Below are positions 35,853 through 47,631 of a stretch of DNA of 64,000 nt, piece after piece. Origin of the DNA: JACCQS01 sp963766765 (GTDB taxonomy: Bacteria > Actinomycetota > Actinomycetes > Mycobacteriales > Geodermatophilaceae). Where the stretch lies: NCBI GenBank assembly GCA_963766765.1, contig CAVYBR010000002.1, forward strand, positions 54,867 to 118,866, written 5' to 3'. Both the position numbers and the translations under genes were made by a program. Below the pieces are notes generated by a model, which was not told the DNA's origin, ran no database searches, and worked only from the letters and a program-made list of their open reading frames with translations. Numbering within the stretch: the stretch's first letter is position 1; each line of letters begins with the position of its first letter.

Positions 35853-37202
35853 ATGACAGCGGAACCGCAGGCTGAGATTTCGGCGAAGTACGTCATCGTG
35901 GGGGCCGGCATCCACGGTCTTTCGACGGCGTGGCATCTGGCCCGACGCCTCAAGGCAACTGGGCAGGGCGACGGGCGGGACATTGTGGTCCTGGACAAGA
36001 CCGGAATCGGCGCCGGAGCGTCGGGAGTCGCCTGTGGCGTGGTGCGCAACAACTACTTCCAACCTGCCATGCGCCGGTTGATGGCACATTCAGTGGACGT
36101 CTGGGAATCCGATCCAGAGGCGTTCGCCTATCACGGTGTGGGCTATCTGCAGATCGCACCGGAGGCCATGCGGGCCGATGTGGTCCAGATCGCTGCCGAG
36201 CAGGCGGCGATCGGATACGAGTCAGTGCTGGTCGAGGGCGTCGAGGAGTGCCGTGCCTATCTCCTCGACATGTTCTCCGACTGGCAGGCGCCGGGAGTCT
36301 CTGTCGTCCTGCACGAGAAGCGCGGCGGCTATGCCAACAACACCGCTTCGCTGCGGGGTCTCGCCGCGAAGGCCGAAGCCGAAGGCGTGACGATCCGGAC
36401 CGGCGTGCAAGTCACCGGTTTCCGGATGGAGGGTGACGCGGTACACGCGGTCCAGACCGATCAGGGTGATGTCGGTTGCGATCAGGTGGTCATCGCTGCC
36501 GGACCCTGGATCCGGGACTTCTGGGCGATGCTCGATCTCCCGGAGAAGATCTCCGTCACCGGGCCGGACGGATCCGTGCATCCGGACACTGCGATGTGGA
36601 CCTACTGGGCACTGCAGGAAGGCACCCTCGGGGTCGATCCGAGTGAGTTCGTCGACAACGACGGGAACCTGCCTCCCGTCGTGCACGTGGACTCCGATCA
36701 GCCGCTCTACGACGACAGCGACGGCAGCCTGATCACCGACAAGATGTGGGGGATCTACTACAAGCCCGACTTCCACTTCGGAGGCGTGCAGGGCGGCGCC
36801 TCGCCGGAGCTGGTCGGCGGCCAGGCCGCCCACGTAGCCGTCGACCCGTACGGCACAGCGAGCCCCGAGTTCGTCGTGGGTGACGACTTCGTCCGGATGT
36901 GGACCTCCGCCCTGGCGCACTGTCACAAGCGGTTCGAGGGCACGCGACCGCTCTACCGCAACGAACCCTCGGGCGGCATCGGCGCGTTCACGCCGGACAG
37001 CTTCCCGGTTTTCGACAGGTTCCGGGACAACGCGTACGTCATCGCCGATTCCAACCACGGGTACAAGATGATCGGTGTGGGTGACCTCGTCGCCGGCGAG
37101 TTGTTGGGGGAGACCGCTGAGCTGCTCGAGCCGTTCCGATTCTCGCGGTATGCCACCGGCGAGCTGCACCCGGTGAGCAACTCTCCCTTCCCCTGGAGTT
37201 GA
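35853..37202 (+). CDS. FAD-dependent oxidoreductase (sarcosine/dimethylglycine-oxidase-like)
   Basis: 449-residue DAO-family flavoprotein with VIVGAGIHGLSTAWHLARRL, GIGAGASGVACGVVRNNYFQ and a long C-terminal half ending DSNHGYKMIGVGDLVAG. It is distinct from mgdA: no sox-type leader and an insertion of about 60 residues (DFWAMLDLPEKISVTGPDGS onward). In the island it could oxidise another N-methyl compound, for example dimethylamine or a dimethylated glutamate derivative, since no DMA monooxygenase genes were found (inference). ATG 35853 was chosen because homology begins there. The next gene follows after 3 bases. Confidence 0.82.
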   Translation: MTAEPQAEISAKYVIVGAGIHGLSTAWHLARRLKATGQGDGRDIVVLDKTGIGAGASGVACGVVRNNYFQPAMRRLMAHSVDVWESDPEAFAYHGVGYLQIAPEAMRADVVQIAAEQAAIGYESVLVEGVEECRAYLLDMFSDWQAPGVSVVLHEKRGGYANNTASLRGLAAKAEAEGVTIRTGVQVTGFRMEGDAVHAVQTDQGDVGCDQVVIAAGPWIRDFWAMLDLPEKISVTGPDGSVHPDTAMWTYWALQEGTLGVDPSEFVDNDGNLPPVVHVDSDQPLYDDSDGSLITDKMWGIYYKPDFHFGGVQGGASPELVGGQAAHVAVDPYGTASPEFVVGDDFVRMWTSALAHCHKRFEGTRPLYRNEPSGGIGAFTPDSFPVFDRFRDNAYVIADSNHGYKMIGVGDLVAGELLGETAELLEPFRFSRYATGELHPVSNSPFPWS

Positions 37203-37205
37203 CGA

Positions 37206-37958
37206 GTGGGCCGATCGGTCGACAATCTCCCGCGCGCCGTGCTGTGTGTGCAGCATCAGGACGACTGCCCGCCTGGACATGTCGGTGCGCGGTTGGCCGA
37301 ACTCGGCGCTGAGCTCGAGATCGTCGATGCGCGCGGAGGCAACCTGCCCGATCCTCGGCAATTCGACCTGGTCCTGTCCCTGGGTTCGGACGACGCGGCC
37401 CACGACGATGCGGTGCCGTATCTGTCCGCTGAGCGGCGGTTACTCGACACGGCGCTGGATGCTGACGTGCCGGTGTTCGGAATCTGCTTCGGAGCCCAGT
37501 TGCTCAGTCGGATGCTGGGTGGCTCGGTCGCGCCCTTCCCCGATGGGCCGGAGATCGGCTGGTTGCCCGTGCAGACCGCTGACCCCGAGCTGATCGAGCC
37601 CGGGTCCTGGTTGGTCTGGCATCTGGATGCGATGACGGTCCCACCGGGCGGGGTGGCGCTCGCGTGGACCGACCGGGCCGCGCAGGCGTTCGCCGCCAAG
37701 GGGGTCGTTGGCGTGCAATTCCATGCGGAGGTGATGATCGAAGGCGCTCGGGTGTGGTCGGCGAACTATCGCTCGAACCTTCTGGCGCTGGGCATCGATC
37801 CCGACGAACTCCTCGAACAGGTCCGGGTCCGCGAGCCGGAGACCCGCCGGCGTGCGCACCGACTCACCGACCGGGTCCTGACCCGGCTGGGGTTCGCCGG
37901 CTCACCCGGGTCCGACATGGATGCGGACCTCGCGGCGGCGCGCTACTCGCCGACCTGA
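37206..37958 (+). CDS. class I glutamine amidotransferase domain protein
   Basis: 250-residue GATase of the GuaA/TrpG type. Nucleophile Cys in VFGICFGAQLLSRMLGG; the partner pair is His/Glu in VQFHAEVMIEG, so the triad looks complete. The last 50 residues form a charged helical extension. GTG start three bases after the FAD oxidoreductase, so the two are cotranscribed; the amidotransferase may release or move an amine from a gamma-glutamyl compound. It might equally be a general nitrogen-handling enzyme. End overlaps the convergent DinB gene by 16 bases. Confidence 0.8.
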   Translation: MGRSVDNLPRAVLCVQHQDDCPPGHVGARLAELGAELEIVDARGGNLPDPRQFDLVLSLGSDDAAHDDAVPYLSAERRLLDTALDADVPVFGICFGAQLLSRMLGGSVAPFPDGPEIGWLPVQTADPELIEPGSWLVWHLDAMTVPPGGVALAWTDRAAQAFAAKGVVGVQFHAEVMIEGARVWSANYRSNLLALGIDPDELLEQVRVREPETRRRAHRLTDRVLTRLGFAGSPGSDMDADLAAARYSPT

Positions 37959-38449
37959 CCGTCGATCCGCTCACGGACCAGGTCCGCGTGGCCGTTGTGT
38001 CGCGCGTACTCCCCGACGAGTTTCTGCAGATTCCAGCGCAGGCTGTAGCCATTGCCGGCGCCGACCGACTCAAGCTCGGCGTGCTGCTGGATCCGCTCGT
38101 CCGCGACCCGCCGCTCACGCTGCCAGGCCGCCATGGACTCGTCCAGCATTGATTCGTCAGCATCGATGTCCCATTCCGGACCGTCGTCGGTGTAGTCACC
38201 CCACGCCCATTGCAGATCAGCCTTCGGTCCCAGTGCCCAGACCGCGTACACGCGTTCCATCTCGGTCAGGTGCCGGACGAGCCCGAGCAGGGACAACGGG
38301 GATGGTGGAGCGGATCGAGTGACGAGCTGGGCAGCCTCGAGCCCGGCGCACTTGGCTTCGAGGGCGTTGCGGTGGAACGCAAGCCATCCGATCAGAATGC
38401 TTCGCTCGTCCCCGTCCGGCGGTTCCGGTACTCGCTCCACGGGCTTCAT
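37943..38449 (-). CDS. DinB/DUF664 family protein
   Basis: 168-residue four-helix DinB-fold protein (DUF664 branch), common in actinobacteria and often metal-binding with bacillithiol- or mycothiol-type chemistry. Likely metal histidines are in LVRHLTEMERV and in EYARHNGHADLVRERIDG. ATG 38449 gives a full-length protein. In the raw sequence it seems fused to nei because of a frame error upstream; I annotate it as its own gene, 11 bases after the restored nei stop. Confidence 0.8.
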   Translation of the reverse strand: MKPVERVPEPPDGDERSILIGWLAFHRNALEAKCAGLEAAQLVTRSAPPSPLSLLGLVRHLTEMERVYAVWALGPKADLQWAWGDYTDDGPEWDIDADESMLDESMAAWQRERRVADERIQQHAELESVGAGNGYSLRWNLQKLVGEYARHNGHADLVRERIDGQVGE

Positions 38450-38460
38450 AATGACAGCGT

Positions 38461-39250
38461 TCAGTGCTGGCACGCCGGACACCAGTACATGACTCGCTGT
38501 TGCGGCGACCGGCCCCTGTTGGCCGCGCTCGATGTGCGTCCCGCAGCGGCGACAGGGTCGGCCGTCGCGCTCGAAGACCCACAGCGTCTCGCCGCGGCGC
38601 AGGCTTCCGGTCGTGGATTGCTGCGGCCGCTCACGGTTGTGCAGCATCAGCCGGCGGGTCCGATCCACCAGACCTGCCAGCGCATCTGGCCCGAGGTCGC
38701 TGATAAGTCGTTGCGGCCGGATGCCACCCAGGAACAGGCCCTCGGTGCGGTACAGGGTCCCGATCCCAGCGAGATTGCGCTGATCGAGCAGCGCGACTCC
38801 GACCTCGGCGTCGGGTTGTTTCGTCAGCCGGCGGAGAGCCTCATCTGCATCCCAGTCAGGACCGAGCAGGTCCGGGCCGAGATGGCCGACGAGCGAGTCC
38901 TCTTCGGAGGTCGGGACATAAGCGAGATCCCGCAGTTGGAAACCAAGGCAGTCCACGTCCACCGTCGACAGCACGGCGCGTATGGCGTGGTTCGGGCCGC
39001 CCGTCCAGCGTCTGCCCGCAGGTTGGATATGCCACTTGCCTTCCATCCGGAAGTGACTGCGCAGTGTGTGGCCGTCGGCGAACCGGAACAACATGTGCTT
39101 GCCGCGGGAGATCACCTCGGTGACGCTGTGGCCGGTCAGGTCGACGGCGGCAAGTTGCGGTACGCGGAGTTCACCGCGCGTCAGCGCGTTTCCGGCCAAC
39201 ACCTGGTTCATCCGCTGGGCCGCAAGCCACACGGTGTCGCCTTCTGGCAT
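38461..39250 (-). CDS. nei: Fpg/Nei-family DNA glycosylase, frameshifted near its end
   Basis: Endonuclease VIII-type glycosylase that removes oxidised pyrimidines; Pro2 and Glu3 of MPEGDTVW are the catalytic pair, and DQRNLAGIGTLYRTEGLFL is the H2TH region. The zinc finger begins CRRCGTHIERGQQG, but its second half is out of frame: deleting one G from the run at 38513-38516 (C's on the + strand) restores RSPQQRVMYWCPACQH and a stop at 38461. The restored length is about 262 residues, normal for Nei2. Confidence 0.85.
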
Positions 39251-39357
39251 GACCCCATTGTCCCTTCTGCGCGGACAACAAATCAGCAGACGCCTGTGGT
39301 CAGTGGCACATCGCGGATCGGGAATGATCGACGGTGATTCGGCGATGTCCTAATGAG

Positions 39358-39975
39358 ATGAATGTCCTGAATCTGACCCACGTCCCCCAACGTCTGAGAA
39401 GCACCTCGTCAGAGGTACCGGCCACCGAGCCGGTCACGGTAACCGTCGCCCGAACTGTGCTGCCGGACAATCAGCCGGCTTACGAGGAATGGGCCGACGG
39501 AATCCAGTCGCGGATGTCTGACTATCCCGGCCACCTGGGTTCGACGATGCTCAGTCCCGGGCCGGGCGAGGACGAGTACCACATCGTCTACCGCTTCGCC
39601 GACGCGCAGACGCTGCACAACTGGGAGGACTCGGACGAGCGGGCCCAGTGGCTGGGAAAGCTCGAGGAGATGGTCGAGAGCGAGCGTTTCGCGCACGTCA
39701 CTGGCCTCGAGACGTGGTTCAGCCTTCCTGACCGGGCCGACCAGAGCCCGCCGCGTTGGAAGATGGTCGCGGTCACAAGCACGGTCATCTTCGGTCTGCA
39801 GCTGCTGATCCAAGCCTTCCTTTTGTCCACGCTGCTGCACTGGCCCTTGGTCCTGCGCGCCGCGATCATGTCGCTCTCGATGACCCTCCTGATGACCTAC
39901 CTCGTCATGCCGCGGGTCATCAAGTTGCTCCGTCGCTGGCTCTACCCACGCGTGGCGGCGAGCCAAGTCGGCTAG
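39358..39975 (+). CDS. antibiotic-biosynthesis-monooxygenase domain membrane protein
   Basis: 205 residues: an ABM-type ferredoxin-like barrel at about 25-120 (PVTVTVARTVLPDNQPAYEE, GHLGSTMLSPGPGEDEYHIV) and two C-terminal membrane helices (about 140-162 and 168-190). Such ABM-membrane fusions are frequent; function unknown, perhaps quinol or heme-linked. Converges on lhr. Confidence 0.78.
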   Translation: MNVLNLTHVPQRLRSTSSEVPATEPVTVTVARTVLPDNQPAYEEWADGIQSRMSDYPGHLGSTMLSPGPGEDEYHIVYRFADAQTLHNWEDSDERAQWLGKLEEMVESERFAHVTGLETWFSLPDRADQSPPRWKMVAVTSTVIFGLQLLIQAFLLSTLLHWPLVLRAAIMSLSMTLLMTYLVMPRVIKLLRRWLYPRVAASQVG

Positions 39976-40008
39976 CGCTGCAGCCGACGCCGGGTAGCCA
40001 GCCCGCGG

Positions 40009-44589
<4,581 letters not shown>

Positions 44590-44704
44590 TGCTCCCAGTC
44601 TTACGCAGACATCGGACATCCGCTCGGCCCGCGCGCCCCTCGTGCGCGGCTTGGCACGCGCCGCTTCACGTGCGCCTGACATGGGTAGGGGCCACACTTT
44701 GCAG

Positions 44705-45817
44705 GTGAGCCGATCTCCGACCCGCCCATCGGCGCGCCCGCGCGGTCGCCGCGGGCTGCGGGCAGGTCTGCTCCTCGGCCTCCTCCTGGTCCTGAGTGGA
44801 TGTCTCAAGTACGACCTGATGTTGGTCGTCAACGAGGACGACACGATGGATGGCACGCTGATCGTCGCCGTGGCGCGGGAGTTCGCCGCCGGGCAGGACA
44901 TCATCGGGCAGGCCGGCGAGCTGAACCCGTCGAAGGGGACGGTCACCACGGAGGCCTACGAAGACGCGGACTACGTCGGCACGCGATACATCATCAGCGG
45001 GGTTCCGATCTCCGAGATCGACAGCCTGTCCTCCGACGCGTCGTCGCAGTTCGCGCTCACGCACGAGGGCGAGGAGTACGTGCTCGATGCCAGCATCAAC
45101 TTCAATCTCGCCGGAGCCGAAGGGTTGGGCACTGGGGCGGCGAGCTTCACGGCCATGGTGTCGTTCACGTTCCCGGGCCGGGTCACCGAGTCCAACGGCA
45201 TGATCGACGGCAATACGGTCGTCTGGTCGGCGCTGCGCGCGGACGCCGAGAACACGCTGACCGCCCGCGCCAGCGCAATTTCCAACGGCCAGGCGAGTGC
45301 TGCGGCGAGCCCGGGCGGGACTGCCTGGTGGCTCTGGGCGGCCGGGGGTGCTGCCGTCGCGCTCGTCGCGGTCATCGCCGTAGGCCTCGTGCTGCGCAAG
45401 CGCAGGGCGGCTGCGGCTGGCGCGGCCGGTGCGTGGGTCGGGCAGGAGCCCGGTGGCTATGACTACTACGGGAACTGGATCCCGGCGGAGGGCTACGGGC
45501 AACAGAGCGGCTACTACGACTCGGGCTTGACTGATGGCTACGGCTCGTACTACGGCACGTACGGCGAGACACCCAGTCGTGCCTACGACTACCAGTCGGG
45601 AGGCGCGTATCCAGGCACATCCGGAGCGATCACCGGGGACACCTACGGCGGACCACCGGGTACGGCACCCGCGCCCACCGTTCCCCAACCCGCCTACCCA
45701 CAGGCGGGGTACGGGACCGGGTATCCCCCTGGCGGCTACTCCGGTGCCACCGTGGTGGGGTACCCGGGCCCGCCGCAACCGCCCGACCAGGGCTGGGTTG
45801 TCCGACCGCCCGGATAG
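44705..45817 (+). CDS. LppM-type lipoprotein with Tyr/Gly-rich tail
   Basis: About 370 residues. Lipobox LVLSGC after a basic n-region, a beta-rich DUF3153/LppM domain (KYDLMLVVNEDDTMDGTLIV onward), one membrane helix (WWLWAAGGAAVALVAVIAVG) and a 110-residue low-complexity tail of Tyr, Gly and Pro ending PDQGWVVRPPG. Start GTG 44705 is preferred; ATG 44681 is an alternative with no better ribosome site. Located on the cell surface. Confidence 0.8.
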   Translation: MSRSPTRPSARPRGRRGLRAGLLLGLLLVLSGCLKYDLMLVVNEDDTMDGTLIVAVAREFAAGQDIIGQAGELNPSKGTVTTEAYEDADYVGTRYIISGVPISEIDSLSSDASSQFALTHEGEEYVLDASINFNLAGAEGLGTGAASFTAMVSFTFPGRVTESNGMIDGNTVVWSALRADAENTLTARASAISNGQASAAASPGGTAWWLWAAGGAAVALVAVIAVGLVLRKRRAAAAGAAGAWVGQEPGGYDYYGNWIPAEGYGQQSGYYDSGLTDGYGSYYGTYGETPSRAYDYQSGGAYPGTSGAITGDTYGGPPGTAPAPTVPQPAYPQAGYGTGYPPGGYSGATVVGYPGPPQPPDQGWVVRPPG

Positions 45818-45890
45818 GTCATTCGTCGGTGGTTACCCACCAGTAGGAATCGGGCGTCGCTGGTGTCACACTCGCTGTCAGCTCAGTCGC

Positions 45891-47017
45891 TTGTACGAGC
45901 CAGAGCACGACGCATTCCGCGACATGGCGCGGGCATTCTTCGCCAAGCACGTAGCCCCGTTCCACGACAGTGGGAGACCGAGGGCGTGGTCGACCGGAGG
46001 ATCTGGACCGAAGCCGGCAAGCAGGGCCTGTTGGCGAGCGATGTCGACGAGATCGGTGGCGGGGCGTCCGGGACTTTCGATACAACGCCGTACTTCATGA
46101 GGAGATCGTGCGGATCGGAGCCAGCGGGGTCGGGTTCGGCTTGCACAACGACGTGGTCGCGCCGTACCTGCTGCACCTGACCACCGAGGAGCAGAAGCAA
46201 CGGTGGCTCCCGGGCTTCTGCTCGGCGAGATCATCACGGCCATCGCGATGAGCGAGCGGCCGCCGGCAGCGACCTGCAAGGGGTCATCACGTCGGCCAGG
46301 CGTGACGGGTCCGATTACATCTTGAACGGGTCGAAGACCGTCATCACCAACGGGATCCTGTCCGATCTCGTCATCGTCGTGGCCAAGACGGACCCGGACA
46401 AGCCCGGCGCACAGGGGATCTCGCTGGTCGTCGTCGAGCGGGGAATGCCGGGCTTCGAACGCGGCCGCAATCTCGACAAGGTCGGGCTCAAGGCTCAGGA
46501 CACCGCCGAGTTGTTCTTCGATGACGTGCGCATTCCCGCAGAGAACCTGCTCGGCAAGGAGAACCGGGGCTTTCTGCACCTGATGGAGAACCTGCCGCAG
46601 GAGCGGCTGTCAATCGCTGTGGGCGCGGTCGCGGGGTGCGAGCGAATGCTGGAGATGACACTGGACTACGTGAAGGGAAGGACCGCCTTCGGCCGGCCGA
46701 TCGGCAGTTTCCAGAACAGCCGGTTCATCCTCGCTGACCTCGCGACAAAGACCGAGACCGCGCGGGTCTTCGTCGACCATGCGATCGCTTCCTTGAATGC
46801 CGGTGAGCTCACTGCCATAGACGCGGCGATGGCCAAGTACTGGACCACGGACCTGCAGAACGTGGTCGCCGATGCCGGCGTGCAGTTGCGCGGGGGTTAC
46901 GGATACATGAGTGAGTACCCGATCTCCAAGGCGTGGCGAGACTCGCGGGTGCAGTCGATCTACGGCGGTACGAACGAGATCATGAAGGAGATCATCGGCC
47001 GGAGCATGGGCCTCTAG
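45891..47017 (+). pseudogene. acyl-CoA dehydrogenase, frame broken four times
   Basis: FAD acyl-CoA dehydrogenase. The 3' two thirds are intact from 46322: SKTVITNGILSDLVIVVAKT, the catalytic Glu in SIYGGTNEIMKEIIGR. Upstream the protein must be pieced from three frames: LYEPEHDAFRDMARAFFAKH, then QWETEGVVDRRIWTEAGKQG, then RYNAVLHEEIVRIGASGVGF, then GEIITAIAMSE, then AAGSDLQGVITSARRDG. Each step is one missing base, at about 45969, 46070-46072, 46224 and 46257, mostly in C or G runs. I think these are sequencing errors; a decaying gene is possible. True start uncertain (TTG 45891 or GTG 45863). Confidence 0.8.
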
Positions 47018-47047
47018 CCTGACTACGTCGTTTCCCGAGTCTGGACT

Positions 47048-47164
47048 TCAGTCGTCCTTGCCGTTGCGTCGCCGATACGCCAGAACCAGCACGACGAGGG
47101 CCCCGATGAGGACGACGGCGGTCCCGAGCTGCCAGGCCAGGTCGTAGTCACCCGCCGCGTCCAT
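47048..47164 (-). CDS. small single-span membrane protein
   Basis: 38 residues: MDAAGDYDLAWQLGTAVVLI then a hydrophobic stretch and the basic tail AYRRRNGKDD. One membrane helix. Convergent with the acyl-CoA dehydrogenase and divergent from DUF3046. No family recognised; the hydrophobic and positive-tail layout makes it plausible, but it is short. Confidence 0.4.
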   Translation of the reverse strand: MDAAGDYDLAWQLGTAVVLIGALVVLVLAYRRRNGKDD

Positions 47165-47248
47165 GCCGTCGATCCTGCCACCTCGACCCATCCTCGGCTG
47201 CATGGTGCCGTGCCGCGCGCGGCCGGCCGGAGTCGTAGGCTCGACCGA

Positions 47249-47443
47249 GTGCGGATGACCGAGTTCTGGGAGCAGATGACCACGCAATTCGGTCCGGCCT
47301 ATGCCGAATCTGTCGCCCGAGACCATGTCTCGGCGAGGCTGAACGGCCAGACGGCGGTGCAAGCGATCGAGGCCGGCGAGCCGTACAAGAAGGTCTGGCT
47401 CGCCATCTGCGCGGACTTCGACTTGCCGGTCCGAGTCCGCTGA
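47249..47443 (+). CDS. DUF3046 protein upstream of recA
   Basis: 64-residue actinobacterial DUF3046 protein (TEFWEQMTTQFGPAYAESVA, AIEAGEPYKKVWLAICADF). It is characteristically found just before recA. GTG start at 47249; ATG 47255 also fits. Function unknown. Next is the recA promoter region. Confidence 0.88.
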   Translation: MRMTEFWEQMTTQFGPAYAESVARDHVSARLNGQTAVQAIEAGEPYKKVWLAICADFDLPVRVR

Positions 47444-47482
47444 CGGTCAGGTATATCTCCCTCTTCGGCGTGTCGCTCGTTA

Positions 47483-47498
47483 TCGAACACCTGTTCGG
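47483..47498. promoter_or_regulatory. LexA (SOS) box of recA
   Basis: TCGAAC-ACCT-GTTCGG, one mismatch to the actinobacterial consensus TCGAAC(N4)GTTCGA, 133 bases ahead of the recA start. Makes recA, and probably recX, damage-inducible. Confidence 0.85.
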
Positions 47499-47631
47499 AT
47501 AGCTTCTCCACAGGCCGCAACACGCTGTCCCCAGATCGGTCGGGAACCGCGGTTGTGTCGGTGGCCGGCCGTAGCGTCGTGTTCATCCCCAGCAACGGGG
47601 AAGCGCGACCCGAAACGAAGGTGGGAGCACG

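Noticed and set aside
37943..39250. 435-residue Nei-DinB fusion protein
   Set aside because: Explained by one surplus base; restored frames give two normal genes.
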